From positions 310,001 to 374,000 of the forward strand of contig NZ_SMTE01000002.1 in the NCBI RefSeq assembly GCF_004357765.1: 64,000 nt of DNA, read 5' to 3'. The position numbers and the translations under genes were made by a program. The stretch is from Pseudomonas putida (GTDB lineage: Bacteria; Pseudomonadota; Gammaproteobacteria; Pseudomonadales; Pseudomonadaceae). Below are positions 1 through 8,428 of this stretch, piece after piece. The notes beneath the pieces were generated by a model. It was not told the origin of the DNA. It ran no database searches and saw only the letters and a list, made by a program, of their open reading frames with translations. Each line of letters opens with the position of its first letter. Within the stretch, counting starts at the first letter, position 1.

Positions 1-494
1 CCGTTGTAGTGCTGGCGACCGGCCTCGACGAAGGTTTCATAGGTGCCCTGCACGATGCCCTGGCTGCCGATGTAGATCCAGCTGCCGGCGGTCATCTGGC
101 CGTACATGGCCAGGCCCTTGGCATCGAGCTCGTTGAAATGCTCCCAGTTGGCCCAGTGCGGCACCAGGTTGGAGTTGGCGATCAACACACGCGGGGCATT
201 GGCGTGGGTCTTGAACACGCCGACCGGCTTGCCCGACTGCACCAGCAGGGTTTCGTCATCGTTCAGGTTGGTCAGGCTCTCGACGATCTTGTCGTAGCAG
301 GCCCAGTTGCGCGCGGCGCGGCCGATGCCACCGTAGACCACCAGCTCCTTGGGGTTCTCCGCCACTTGCGGGTCGAGGTTGTTCATCAGCATGCGCAGCG
401 GTGCTTCGGTCAGCCAGCTCTTGGCGGTCAGCTTGTTGCCACGCGGGGCACGAATCTCGACGTCACGGAATTTGTTCAGGTTGTTGTCAGTCAC
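1..494 (-). CDS. hutU: Urocanate hydratase (urocanase), N-terminal part, cut by window edge
   Basis: Urocanase converts urocanate to imidazolonepropionate, the second step of cytoplasmic histidine degradation, with tightly bound NAD+. About 164 N-terminal residues are visible and match Pseudomonas HutU closely, including the stretches [30 protein letters not shown] and [19 protein letters not shown]. The start is a GTG at 494-492, preceded at good spacing by AAGGAG; this gives the N-terminus MTDNN expected for the family. The rest of the gene lies beyond position 1. A sigma54-type promoter and a HutC operator lie 110-150 bp upstream, so it is probably transcribed from its own promoter rather than only by readthrough from hutD. 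Identification is very secure. Confidence 0.97.
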   Translation of the reverse strand, partial: MTDNNLNKFRDVEIRAPRGNKLTAKSWLTEAPLRMLMNNLDPQVAENPKELVVYGGIGRAARNWACYDKIVESLTNLNDDETLLVQSGKPVGVFKTHANAPRVLIANSNLVPHWANWEHFNELDAKGLAMYGQMTAGSWIYIGSQGIVQGTYETFVEAGRQHYN

Positions 495-605
495 GAAAAG
501 TGCTCCTTGAGCGATCTATCCAAACCCGACGTGATCGGCGGGCCAGTGGTGCGTTGTGTCACACGCGAAAGGGACGGCCTATCCACTTTCGCGCACTTGG
601 CTTTA

Positions 606-619
606 CTTGTACATACAAG
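606..619. promoter_or_regulatory. HutC operator in the hutU promoter
   Basis: The 14-mer CTTGTACATACAAG is a palindrome with one mismatched pair and shares the TGTA-NN-TACA core with the operator in front of hutF. It sits where transcription from the adjacent -24/-12 promoter should start (about 613), so a bound HutC repressor would block initiation or escape. That HutC is a GntR-type repressor relieved by urocanate is known for Pseudomonas; the site itself is inferred from the motif and position. Confidence 0.75.
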
Positions 620-621
620 CA

Positions 622-640
622 TATGCAATTGAATTGCCAA
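622..640 (-). promoter_or_regulatory. Sigma54 (-24/-12) promoter of hutU
   Basis: Read on the minus strand the site is TTGGCA-N6-TTGCAT, with GG and GC separated by exactly 10 bp as sigma54 requires. The predicted start lies around 613, inside the HutC operator. Known work on Pseudomonas hut genes describes sigma54-dependent activation by CbrB and NtrC, which fits. Confidence 0.72.
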
Positions 641-764
641 GTCGCTTACCTGGGCACGCGACCGCCACCTGTGAAGAGCAGGAAAACCCCGTCATTCGGG
701 GGCTGGGGGACGTGAGAAAAATCTGAAAGGACGATGCGAGGAAAGACTCAGGTCAAGGCGGCAT

Positions 765-817
765 TGCGCCACCTTGGGACATTCGGTAACAGAATGCGCG
801 ATTGCAGTGCGTTACCG
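765..817. promoter_or_regulatory. Possible enhancer region of hutU: NtrC-like site and inverted repeat
   Basis: Positions 765-781 match the NtrC consensus TGCACCA-N3-TGGTGCA at 11 of 14 defined bases and lie about 160 bp upstream of the predicted hutU start, a normal enhancer distance. Just beyond, CGGTAAC (784-790) and GTTACCG (811-817) form an inverted repeat overlapping the hutD stop codon. Its GTAAC/GTTAC half-sites resemble the half-sites I recall for CbrB, but order and spacing differ, so it could equally be a weak terminator. Between this region and the hutU promoter (641-764) nothing coding was seen. Confidence 0.35.
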
Positions 818-1390
818 GGAAACGTCGCTCAGTTCGATGACACAGCACAACCCAATGATCGCCAGCTCCACCAGCTGTTCGTTGTCGCTCAGGCGCAGGC
901 AGTCATAGCGGTCGAGGTCATCCACAGGCTGGCCGCCGACACTCAGTTGCAGCTGAGCCTGCCCGCTGAACACCAGCAAGGTGCTCGCGGCACTGAACAA
1001 TCGGGTGCTGCCATTGAACCACTGCAGGCGTGCCCGGTAACGCTCCGGAGCATAGATGAGGTTGAAATCGCGAATCGGCCCACCCAGCAGGTGACAGCTC
1101 ACCTGGCTGTGGCCATCGAAGGCGAACGCATCGAACGGTAACAATGGCCGCGATGCGACACCATCGACACTGAGGCGCATGCCGTCACCCTGCAACACCG
1201 TGATGATCCGCTGGTAGCCGGCGAAGCTGGAAAATCCGCCTGATGCTTCGATATCGGCAATGGAAAGCCGCCAGCCGAAACCGTCCAGACCATCCCCCGA
1301 ATCGCGGGTGATCTCTTCCGTGAAACCGCCACCGTTCTTCCAAGGCATGCGCGGGTAATCCCGAGCGCGTAAGCACTGCAACTGGCTCAT
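812..1390 (-). CDS. hutD: HutD family protein
   Basis: HutD is a small cupin-like protein (192 residues here) encoded in Pseudomonas hut operons; it is not an enzyme of the pathway and has been proposed to limit hut expression by binding formylglutamate. The N-terminal block RARDYPRMPWKNGGGFTEEI is the family hallmark. The chosen ATG (1390-1388) overlaps the hutC stop codon in an ATGA arrangement, so translation is probably coupled to hutC; a longer upstream reading frame exists but lies inside hutC. The gene precedes hutU on the same strand, with a 317 bp promoter region between them. Family assignment is secure; the molecular role rests on literature memory. Confidence 0.9.
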   Translation of the reverse strand: MSQLQCLRARDYPRMPWKNGGGFTEEITRDSGDGLDGFGWRLSIADIEASGGFSSFAGYQRIITVLQGDGMRLSVDGVASRPLLPFDAFAFDGHSQVSCHLLGGPIRDFNLIYAPERYRARLQWFNGSTRLFSAASTLLVFSGQAQLQLSVGGQPVDDLDRYDCLRLSDNEQLVELAIIGLCCVIELSDVSR

Positions 1391-2133
1391 TTGCTGAAAC
1401 GTCCTTCCAGGCGATGACGGGAACCGGGGTGGATCAACCGCGCAGCGGTCACCGGTAGACGACCCGACCAGGTACGGCGGCGGATCAGCAGGCAAGGCTC
1501 GCCACGCTCGATCTGCAGCAATTGGCACTCATCGGGGTCAGCGAGGATGGCCTCGACCACGTGCTCGCCTTCGGTCAGCGGTGCGACCTGGGACAGGTAG
1601 GCATAGGGAGTCTGGCGGGTGAAATCCTGCTTGAGGTAATCCGGGGCGATCGCCGCATTGACGTAGCGGTCCTCGATCTGCACCGGTACGCCATTCTCGT
1701 AATGCACGATCAACGAGTGGTACACCCGCTGACCTTCGCGCATGTCCAAGGCCAGCGCGCGCTCGGAGCCGGCCGCCTCTTCGGCGAGGGTGATGACCTG
1801 ACAGCTATGCTGGTGGCCACGGGCGGCAATTTCGTCGGCGATGTTATGAACTTCGAACAGCGCCGAACGGGTCTTGGGTTCGGCGACGAAGGTACCCACG
1901 CCCTGCATGCGGATCAAGAGGCCCTCCGCGGTCAACTCGCGCAGCGCGCGGTTGATGGTCATGCGGCTGAAACCGAGCTCGCTGACCAGCTCGCTCTCCG
2001 AGGGAACCCGATGGTGTGGCGGCCAGCTACCGTTTTCGATCTGCTGGATGATCATCTGCTTGACCCGCGCATACAGCGGCGCCGGCCCTTCGCCCATCTG
2101 GGCGACCAACGTGGAGACAGGAGGTGTCGGCAC
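1387..2133 (-). CDS. hutC: Histidine utilisation repressor, GntR/HutC family
   Basis: HutC represses the hut genes and is released by urocanate. The 248-residue protein has an N-terminal GntR winged helix (about residues 20-85, with FSRMTINRALRELTAEG as recognition region) and a C-terminal UTRA effector domain (about 95-240, ending IHPGSRHRLEGRFSK). The start is GTG at 2133-2131, with AAGGAC about 9 bp upstream. It is divergent from hutF, and the 107 bp between them contains an HutC-type operator, implying autoregulation and control of hutF. It overlaps hutD by 4 bp. It closely matches P. putida HutC over its whole length as I remember that sequence. Confidence 0.97.
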   Translation of the reverse strand: MPTPPVSTLVAQMGEGPAPLYARVKQMIIQQIENGSWPPHHRVPSESELVSELGFSRMTINRALRELTAEGLLIRMQGVGTFVAEPKTRSALFEVHNIADEIAARGHQHSCQVITLAEEAAGSERALALDMREGQRVYHSLIVHYENGVPVQIEDRYVNAAIAPDYLKQDFTRQTPYAYLSQVAPLTEGEHVVEAILADPDECQLLQIERGEPCLLIRRRTWSGRLPVTAARLIHPGSRHRLEGRFSK

Positions 2134-2199
2134 GGCGTTTGTCCTTGTGCGAATTGATTGAGCGGTAGCTTGCCGGAGTTTACCCGGCAGGCAAACGGC

Positions 2200-2217
2200 T
2201 GTATATGTATATACAAG
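2200..2217. promoter_or_regulatory. HutC operator between hutC and hutF
   Basis: A perfect 10-bp palindrome TGTATATACA (2206-2215) is preceded by a further half-site TGTATA (2200-2205). It lies 25 bp before the hutF ATG and 70 bp before the hutC GTG, so one operator can serve both divergent genes. It shares its core with the site at 606-619. Confidence 0.75.
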
Positions 2218-2240
2218 CTAAACACCAACAGGATAGCCCG

Positions 2241-3605
2241 ATGCCCGCCTACTTTGCCGAACGCGCCCTCCTGCCCAGCGGTTGGGCTCACGATGTCCGT
2301 CTGGAGGTAGCCGACAATGGCTATCTGACAGACGTGCGAGCCAATGCCAGCGCTGATGGCGCCGAGCGGTTGAGCGGACCGCTGCTGCCGGGCATGCCTA
2401 ACCTGCATTCCCACGCCTTCCAACGTGCCATGGCAGGTCTGGCCGAGGTGGCGGGCAACCCCAACGACAGTTTCTGGACCTGGCGTGAGCTGATGTACCG
2501 GATGGTCGGCAAAGTCTCGCCGGAACAACTGCAGATCATCGCCCGCCAGCTCTATATCGAGATGCTCAAGGCCGGCTATACCTCGGTGGCCGAATTCCAC
2601 TACGTCCATCATGATCCGACTGGAAAGGCCTATGCCGACCCAGCCGAGCTGTCCCGACGCATCAGTGCCGCCGCCGCTAGCAGCGGCATCGGCCTGACCT
2701 TGCTGCCGGTTCTGTACAGCCATGCAGGCTTTGGTGGCCAGGCTCCCAATGACGGCCAGCGCCGCTTCATCAACACCACCGAACAGTATTTGAGCCTGCA
2801 GGCGCAGCTCGCCCCTCTCCTGGCTGCAGAACCCGCGCAACAGCTGGGCCTGTGCTTCCACTCCCTGCGTGCGGTCACCCCAGAGCAGATCGACCAGGTG
2901 CTGGCAGCAGTCAACCCGCACAGCCCTGTTCATATCCACATAGCCGAGCAACAAAAAGAAGTCGATGACTGCCTGGCCTGGAGCGGTCTGCGCCCGCTGC
3001 AGTGGTTATACGAACACGTCAGCGTCGATCCGCGCTGGTGTCTGGTGCATGCCACCCACGCCAACCCCGCTGAAGTGACGGCCATGGCCCGCAGTGGCGC
3101 CGTCGCCGGCCTGTGCCTGACCACCGAGGCCAATCTGGGTGACGGTATCTTCCCGGCGGTGGACTACCTGGCTCAAGGTGGGCGATTTGGCATCGGTTCG
3201 GACAGCCATGTCTCGCTGAGCGTAGTGGAAGAGTTGCGCTGGCTGGAATACGGCCAGCGCCTGCGAGACCAGCGCCGCAACCGGCTGTATGGCGAGCACC
3301 AGCCCATGGTAGGACGCACGTTGTATGACGCAGCGCTGGGCGGTGGAGCCCAGGCGTTGGGCCAACCCGTCGGTAGCCTGGCAGCGGGCAAGCGAGCTGA
3401 CTGGCTCGTGCTGGACGGGCAGGACCCGTACATCGCAACCGCCGATGGCGACGGCATTCTGAACCGTTGGCTGTTCGCCGGGGGTGATCGCCAGGTGCGG
3501 GACGTAATGGTCAATGGACAGTGGGTCGTGCGCCAGGGGCACCATGCCCAGGAAGCGGAGAGCGCGCGGGCGTTCGCTGACGTATTGCGGCAACTGCTGG
3601 GATGA
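2241..3605 (+). CDS. hutF: Formimidoylglutamate deiminase
   Basis: HutF hydrolyses N-formimidoyl-L-glutamate to N-formyl-L-glutamate and ammonia, the five-step histidine route used by pseudomonads. The 454-residue protein is a metal-dependent amidohydrolase: the HxH metal motif is in PNLHSHAFQRAMAG (near residue 55), a later metal His is in LVHATHAN, and the catalytic Asp is in GIGSDSHVSL. The ATG at 2241 gives the normal N-terminus MPAYFAERALLPSGW with a GGATAG ribosome site 5 bp before; an in-frame ATG at 2205 falls inside the HutC operator and is less likely. It is divergent from hutC, which should repress it. Confidence 0.95.
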   Translation: MPAYFAERALLPSGWAHDVRLEVADNGYLTDVRANASADGAERLSGPLLPGMPNLHSHAFQRAMAGLAEVAGNPNDSFWTWRELMYRMVGKVSPEQLQIIARQLYIEMLKAGYTSVAEFHYVHHDPTGKAYADPAELSRRISAAAASSGIGLTLLPVLYSHAGFGGQAPNDGQRRFINTTEQYLSLQAQLAPLLAAEPAQQLGLCFHSLRAVTPEQIDQVLAAVNPHSPVHIHIAEQQKEVDDCLAWSGLRPLQWLYEHVSVDPRWCLVHATHANPAEVTAMARSGAVAGLCLTTEANLGDGIFPAVDYLAQGGRFGIGSDSHVSLSVVEELRWLEYGQRLRDQRRNRLYGEHQPMVGRTLYDAALGGGAQALGQPVGSLAAGKRADWLVLDGQDPYIATADGDGILNRWLFAGGDRQVRDVMVNGQWVVRQGHHAQEAESARAFADVLRQLLG

Positions 3606-3633
3606 TACGTTGAAATCGGCGGCCCTCTCGACA

Positions 3634-3664
3634 GCCAGCCTCCTGCGTCACGCCGGAGGCTGGC
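3634..3664. terminator. Hairpin between convergent hutF and blc
   Basis: A perfect 10-bp stem, GCCAGCCTCC (3634-3643) with GGAGGCTGGC (3655-3664), sits between the stop codons of two convergent genes. There is no clear T-run, so it may need Rho or act in both directions. Confidence 0.6.
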
Positions 3665-3677
3665 GATAAGGCTGATA

Positions 3678-4250
3678 TCAATGCATCTGCACGATCTGCT
3701 TGTCGGGGGTGCGCCAGATCAGCCGGCTAGTGTCGTAGCCCTGCTGTCGGGCCTTGGACATCAGGCTCTCGCGCTCCCACGCCGGCATCGTCGGCGTGCG
3801 CGACAACAGCCACAGGTACTTGCGATCCGGGCTACCGACCACCGCCGTGCGGTAGTGCTCGTCGACGTAGAGGATCCAGTACTCGCCCTTGGCCACGCCC
3901 GGTACCAGGCGGGTGAACCAGTTGTCGAACTCGACCCATAACCTGTCGGTGTGCCCCGGCTCCTGGATGTTGGCATGGCCTTCGGCGCGCAACCACTCAT
4001 CGCCCAGGGTGCGACAGCGATTGAGTACGCCGTAGGAACCATCCGGTTTGAGGTTGTAGTGCGCCTCGGACTGCGCGCAATCGGCCTGGTACTTCATTGG
4101 CAGGCGGGCCAGCTCGTACCATTTGCCCTGGTAACGCTTGAGGTCGACGTCACCGGCGGTCTTTGGCGCCAGCGGGTCGTTGGCGGAGGTCGCGCAGCCG
4201 CCCAGCAGCATCGCCAGGCACAACCCCAGCAACAGGTGCAGACGGGTCAT
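3678..4250 (-). CDS. blc: Outer membrane lipocalin lipoprotein (Blc family)
   Basis: A 190-residue bacterial lipocalin, probably binding lipophilic ligands such as lysophospholipids at the outer membrane. It has a lipoprotein signal with lipobox LGGC (Cys near residue 19), the lipocalin GxW signature in YQGKWYELARLPMKYQ, and the later conserved block DRKYLWLLSRTPTM. The residue after Cys is Ala, not Asp, so outer membrane sorting is expected. Its ATG overlaps the stop of the upstream lipoprotein gene by 4 bp (ATGA), so the two are a translationally coupled pair. Assignment to the Blc/apolipoprotein D-like family is secure; the ligand is not known. Confidence 0.93.
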   Translation of the reverse strand: MTRLHLLLGLCLAMLLGGCATSANDPLAPKTAGDVDLKRYQGKWYELARLPMKYQADCAQSEAHYNLKPDGSYGVLNRCRTLGDEWLRAEGHANIQEPGHTDRLWVEFDNWFTRLVPGVAKGEYWILYVDEHYRTAVVGSPDRKYLWLLSRTPTMPAWERESLMSKARQQGYDTSRLIWRTPDKQIVQMH

Positions 4251-4501
4251 TTGAGGCCCTGCCCGGAGTACATCAACACCTTGTCCGCGGCATATTGCAC
4301 GCTGATGAAGCTCTTCTCGTCACCCCAGGTACAGCTGCTCATGCCCAGTGCGCCGGAGCATTCGGTAGGCGTGCCGAGCAGCTGCTCGACCTCGGCCTTG
4401 TTCATACCGGCCTTGAGCTTGGAATAGTTTTCCTGGTTGATCTTGCTGCAGGCAGTCAGGACGACGCACAAGGACAACAAGGCGAGAGAACGCAACGACA
4501 T
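4247..4501 (-). CDS. Small lipoprotein, DUF3862-like
   Basis: An 84-residue lipoprotein with signal peptide and lipobox LTAC (Cys at about residue 18). The mature part contains LKAGMNKAEVEQLLGTPTEC, the motif of the small two-layer domains typified by SmpA/OmlA (BamE) and DUF3862. The ATG at 4501-4499 follows AGGAG at ideal spacing; a longer upstream reading frame lacks such support. Blc follows directly with a 4 bp overlap, suggesting a joint envelope function, but none can be named from the sequence. Confidence 0.8.
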   Translation of the reverse strand: MSLRSLALLSLCVVLTACSKINQENYSKLKAGMNKAEVEQLLGTPTECSGALGMSSCTWGDEKSFISVQYAADKVLMYSGQGLK

Positions 4502-4632
4502 GAAGGGACACTCCTGGACAATAGCTACAGGCAAGTGGCCTGCAGTGACCTTCGACGAAAAAAACGGTCCCTGGTTCCCTACCCTCCCCCCTTTCGTTGT
4601 CAGCCGTTGGTCGGCTGGTACTGCGCAAACGA

Positions 4633-4660
4633 TAAAGCTTTGCCCGGTTGGTGACGACAC
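4633..4660 (+). promoter_or_regulatory. Candidate FliA (sigma28) promoter of the chemoreceptor gene
   Basis: TAAA (4633-4636) is followed after 16 bp by GACGACAC, which matches the sigma28 -10 element GCCGATAA at 5 of 8 positions. Chemoreceptor genes are commonly FliA-dependent. The spacing is one base long and the match imperfect, so this is tentative. Confidence 0.3.
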
Positions 4661-4725
4661 AGCGTGTACGCTGTGGCCCGTCGCCATGGCAACCCTCTAA
4701 GAAGTGCCTTGCGCAGACCAAGAAA

Positions 4726-6618
4726 ATGACCAAGAACCTGAAGTTCAGCCACAAGATCCTGTTGGCCGCCGCCCTCGTGGTGGCCGTCGCCTTTAGCTGT
4801 TTCGTGCTGTTCAACGACTATCGTCAGCGTCAGTCGTTGCGCGATGACGTCCAGACCAACCTGCAAGACCTCGGCAGCCTCACCGCCGGCAACATCCGCA
4901 ACTGGCTCGACAGCCGCATCCAGTTGGTCAATTCGCTGGCCGAGCAGGTCGCCGTGGACGGCCCTGGCAAGGCCAGCCTGGATCGCAGCCTGGCGTTGCC
5001 GGTGTACAGCCGCAATTTCCAGCTCACCTATTTCGGCGGCCAGGACGGCAGCATGCAGTCGGTGCCGGTGGGCAACCGCGCCGCCGACTACGACCCACGG
5101 GTGCGCGGCTGGTACAAGGCTGCCAGCGCCAGCAACCAGACCATCGTCACCGAACCCTATATTTCGGCATCGGCCGGCAAGCTGGTGATCACCCTGGCCA
5201 CGCCGGTCCAGCAAGCGGGCCGGTTGATCGGCGTCAGCGGCGCCGACACCGACCTGCAGACCATCAGCAACCTGATCAACGCCTTGGACTTCGACGGCCA
5301 CGGCCACGCCTTCATCGTCAACGGCGAAGGCAAGATCCTCATCCACCCCAAGGGCGAGTTGGCGCTCAAAGGCCTCGCCGATGCCTACCCGCAAGGCGCA
5401 CCACGCATCGCCGGCGGGCTGCAGGAGGTCGCTGAAGGCGATCGTGAGCAGTTCATCAGTTTCACCCATGTGGACGGCGTGCCATCGGCAGACTGGTACG
5501 TAGCGCTGGTCCTGGACAAGGACGCCGCATTCGCCATGCTCGGCGAGCTGCGCACTTCGGCCATCGTCGCGACGCTGATCGCCGTGGTCGCGATCATCGC
5601 CTTGCTCGGCCTGCTGATTCGCGTGCTGATGGCCCCGCTGCACGTGATGGGCCGCGCCATGCACGATATCGCCGAGGGCGAAGGCGATCTCACCCGGCGC
5701 CTGACCATCCATGCCCAAGATGAATTCGGCAGTCTCGGCCAGTCGTTCAACCGCTTCGTCGAGCGCATCCACGAGTCGATCCGTGAAGTCGCCTCAGCCA
5801 CCGGCCAGGTCAATGCCGTGGCCGCGCAGGTAGTGAGTGCGTCCAATGCCTCGATCGACAACGCCGACCAGCAGTCCAGCCGGACCAGCAGCGTGGCGGC
5901 GGCGATCAATCAGCTGGGTGCCGCCGCCCAGGAAATCGCCCAGAACGCGGCGCTGGCCTCGCAGCATTCCAGCGAGGCCCGTGGTCTGGCCGAAGATGGT
6001 CAGCAGGTGGTCGGTAATACCATCGAGGTGATGAACCAATTGTCGGCGCGCATCAGCGACGCCTGCGGCAATATCGAAACCCTCAATGCGCACACCGCCA
6101 ATATCGGCCAGATCCTCGACGTGATCAGCGGCATCTCGCAGCAGACCAACCTGCTGGCGCTCAATGCCGCGATCGAGGCGGCGCGTGCCGGCGAAGCCGG
6201 ACGCGGCTTCGCGGTGGTGGCGGACGAGGTGCGTAACCTGGCCCACCGCACCCAGGAATCGGCGCAGCAGGTGCAAAGTCTGATCGAAGAGCTGCAGGCC
6301 GGCGCGCAGACGGCGGTCAGTACCATGAACCAGAGCCGTCAGCACAGTGATCACAGCGTCGGCATCGCCAACCAGGCCGGACAACGCCTCGGCAGCGTCA
6401 CTCAACGCATCGGCGAGATCGACGGCATGAACCAGTCGGTGGCGACGGCGACCGAGGAACAGACGGCCGTGGTCGAGTCGATCAATGTCGACATCAACGA
6501 GATCAATACCTTGAACCAGGAAGGTGTACTGAACCTGCAGAGCACCTTGCGTGCCTGCACCGACCTGGAGCGCCAGGCCGAGCGGTTGCAGCATCTGGTG
6601 GGCAGTTTCCGAATCTGA
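4726..6618 (+). CDS. Methyl-accepting chemotaxis protein, dCACHE type (probable amino-acid receptor)
   Basis: A 630-residue transmembrane chemoreceptor. TM1 is at about 10-30, a periplasmic double-CACHE sensor spans about 31-275, TM2 about 275-300, HAMP about 300-355 and the signalling domain to the end, with the conserved hairpin tip around [19 protein letters not shown] (about 470-490). The sensor carries [12 protein letters not shown] (about 121-132) and GVSGADTDL (about 169-177); these supply the Y, RxWY and Asp residues of the amino-acid-binding dCACHE motif, so amino acids are the most likely ligands, as for P. aeruginosa PctA/B/C. The ATG at 4726 gives the short basic N-terminus [10 protein letters not shown]; upstream ATGs lack that form. 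Which amino acids it binds cannot be read. Confidence 0.9.
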   Translation: MTKNLKFSHKILLAAALVVAVAFSCFVLFNDYRQRQSLRDDVQTNLQDLGSLTAGNIRNWLDSRIQLVNSLAEQVAVDGPGKASLDRSLALPVYSRNFQLTYFGGQDGSMQSVPVGNRAADYDPRVRGWYKAASASNQTIVTEPYISASAGKLVITLATPVQQAGRLIGVSGADTDLQTISNLINALDFDGHGHAFIVNGEGKILIHPKGELALKGLADAYPQGAPRIAGGLQEVAEGDREQFISFTHVDGVPSADWYVALVLDKDAAFAMLGELRTSAIVATLIAVVAIIALLGLLIRVLMAPLHVMGRAMHDIAEGEGDLTRRLTIHAQDEFGSLGQSFNRFVERIHESIREVASATGQVNAVAAQVVSASNASIDNADQQSSRTSSVAAAINQLGAAAQEIAQNAALASQHSSEARGLAEDGQQVVGNTIEVMNQLSARISDACGNIETLNAHTANIGQILDVISGISQQTNLLALNAAIEAARAGEAGRGFAVVADEVRNLAHRTQESAQQVQSLIEELQAGAQTAVSTMNQSRQHSDHSVGIANQAGQRLGSVTQRIGEIDGMNQSVATATEEQTAVVESINVDINEINTLNQEGVLNLQSTLRACTDLERQAERLQHLVGSFRI

Positions 6619-6620
6619 AA

Positions 6621-6649
6621 CCACTGGGGCTGCTTTGCAGCCCCACTGG
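6621..6649. terminator. Bidirectional hairpin between chemoreceptor gene and DUF924 gene
   Basis: GGGGCTGC (6626-6633), a TTT loop and GCAGCCCC (6637-6644) form a strong stem, extended by flanking CCA/TGG pairs, between convergent genes. No long T-run follows. Confidence 0.6.
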
Positions 6650-6651
6650 CA

Positions 6652-7248
6652 CTAGAACCTGGATCCAGGCTCCAGGAGGAAATCCATCTCTTCGCTGGTG
6701 CTCGGGCGATTGAGCATCAGGTTGCGATGCGGGAAGCGCCCGAACCGGGCGATCACCCGCTGATGCTGCTCGGCGTAGTCGAGGAAGCCTTCGAACAAGC
6801 GCTTGTTGGCCTCGGGCTGCTCTTCGAGCAGCACCTGGTAACGCTCCACGCACAGGTTCTGCCAGTCGAGGACCTCGGCGTGCTCGAGCACCAGCAGCAC
6901 GAACACCCGCTGGATCGGCAGCAGCTGGTAGTCCCAGGCCTTCTGCAACCCCTGCATGGCCACCACCTGGGCCCGCCGGTCGCCTTCGAAGGCGCGCGGG
7001 GTGTCGCGGTAGATCATGCGCGGCAACTGGTCCAACAGAATCAGCAGGCCCAGCCAGCCTTGCGGCGACTGTTGCCACTCGTCGAGCCCGCCCGCCAGGG
7101 CCTGTTCGACCAGCTCGCCAAACAGCGCCTGGGCCTCGGCATCGTGGTGCTTGCCGAACCATAGCGTGCTTTTCTCGTCAGCCACGGCCTGGGGACTGGT
7201 GCCCCAACCGAACCACCACTCCAGCAACGGCTGCCAAGGTGCGAGCAT
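6652..7248 (-). CDS. DUF924 family protein
   Basis: A 198-residue soluble protein of the DUF924 family, all-alpha and TPR-like, found in most proteobacteria without an established function. Family features visible are the N-terminal LEWWFG followed by TLWFGKHHDAEAQALF, the central ILLDQLPRMIYRDTPRAFEGD, and the C-terminal RVIARFGRFPHRNLMLNR. The stop of fbp lies only 3 bp upstream of its ATG, so it is almost certainly cotranscribed with fbp. That position hints at, but does not show, a link to central carbon metabolism. Confidence 0.85.
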   Translation of the reverse strand: MLAPWQPLLEWWFGWGTSPQAVADEKSTLWFGKHHDAEAQALFGELVEQALAGGLDEWQQSPQGWLGLLILLDQLPRMIYRDTPRAFEGDRRAQVVAMQGLQKAWDYQLLPIQRVFVLLVLEHAEVLDWQNLCVERYQVLLEEQPEANKRLFEGFLDYAEQHQRVIARFGRFPHRNLMLNRPSTSEEMDFLLEPGSRF

Positions 7249-7251
7249 GAC

Positions 7252-8262
7252 TTACTCCTTGTGGTAGGCGGTGACGCGCTCGACCTCTTCCTTCGAGCCG
7301 AGGATGACCGACACGCGCTGGTGCAGGCTGTCCGGCTGGATGTCGAGGATTCGCTCGTAACCGTTGGTGGATGCGCCGCCTGCCTGCTCGATGATGAACG
7401 ACATCGGGTTGGCCTCGTACATCAGGCGCAGCTTGCCCGGCTTGCTCGGTTCACGGGCATCACGGGGATACATGAACAGGCCGCCACGGGTCAGGATGCG
7501 GTGCACGTCGGCCACCATCGAGGCGATCCAGCGCATGTTGTAGTTTTTCTTCAGCGGCCCGGTCTCACCGGCCAGCAGCTCGCCCACGTAGCGCTGTACC
7601 GGGGCTTCCCAGTGGCGCTGGTTGGACATGTTGATGGCGAACTCGGCGGTGGTTTCCGGAACGCGGATGTTCTCGTGGGTCAGGACGAAGCTGCCCAGCT
7701 CACGGTCCAGGGTGAAACCCTTGACGCCATTGCCCAGGGTCAGGATCAGCATGGTTTGTGGACCATAGATCGCATAACCGGCGGCGACCTGCTGGGTGCC
7801 TGGCTGGAGGAAGGCGTTTTCGTTGAGGGTTTCGTTCTGGCTCAGGTATTCGTTGGGGCAACGCAGGACCGAGAAGATGGTACCGACCGAGACGTTGACG
7901 TCGATGTTCGACGAACCATCCAGCGGGTCGAACACCAGCAGGTAGGCGCCTTTGGGGTATTTACCCGGAATCTGGTAGGCATTGTCCATTTCCTCGGAGG
8001 CCATGCCGGCCAGGTGGCCGCCCCACTCGTTGGCTTCGAGCAGAATGTCGTTGGAAATGACGTCGAGCTTCTTCTGGACTTCGCCCTGCACGTTTTCAGT
8101 GCCCATGCTGCCCAATACGCCGCCCAGGGCGCCCTTGGACACGTGGTGGCTGATTTCCTTGCACGCACGCGCCACCACTTCGATCAGGAAGCGCAGATCG
8201 GCAGGGGTATTGTTGCTGCGGGTCTGCTCAATCAGATAGCGACTCAGGGTAACGCGGGACAT
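7252..8262 (-). CDS. fbp: Fructose-1,6-bisphosphatase, class 1
   Basis: Fbp hydrolyses fructose-1,6-bisphosphate to fructose-6-phosphate, the committing step of gluconeogenesis. The 336-residue protein carries the class 1 metal and substrate motif [13 protein letters not shown] (about residues 113-125) and the C-terminal [15 protein letters not shown] with the substrate-binding segments typical of FBPase I. The ATG at 8262 gives [13 protein letters not shown], the usual N-terminus. It is followed with a 3 bp gap by the DUF924 gene. Pseudomonads lack phosphofructokinase and rely on Fbp for hexose recycling through the Entner-Doudoroff cycle, so the gene is core. Confidence 0.97.
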   Translation of the reverse strand: MSRVTLSRYLIEQTRSNNTPADLRFLIEVVARACKEISHHVSKGALGGVLGSMGTENVQGEVQKKLDVISNDILLEANEWGGHLAGMASEEMDNAYQIPGKYPKGAYLLVFDPLDGSSNIDVNVSVGTIFSVLRCPNEYLSQNETLNENAFLQPGTQQVAAGYAIYGPQTMLILTLGNGVKGFTLDRELGSFVLTHENIRVPETTAEFAINMSNQRHWEAPVQRYVGELLAGETGPLKKNYNMRWIASMVADVHRILTRGGLFMYPRDAREPSKPGKLRLMYEANPMSFIIEQAGGASTNGYERILDIQPDSLHQRVSVILGSKEEVERVTAYHKE

Positions 8263-8404
8263 GTATGGCTCCGAAGGATAGGGGGAGAAAACCCCCGCAG
8301 TTTACAGGGAGAGTTGCAGGCTAGCGAGCAAAGAGACTCGAGTTCCTGCCGTGAGTTCAGCAGGTACCCGGTCAGCGGTCGGTTGGGGCTGCCTTGCCGG
8401 CGAT

Positions 8405-8423
8405 GGGGCCATGGGTTGGCCCC
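8405..8423 (-). terminator. Terminator hairpin after glgP
   Basis: GGGGCCA (8405-8411) pairs with TGGCCCC (8417-8423) around a 5-base loop immediately after the glgP stop on the minus strand. No T-run is obvious. The remainder of the 8263-8428 gap holds no recognised gene. Confidence 0.5.
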
Positions 8424-8428
8424 GCCGC

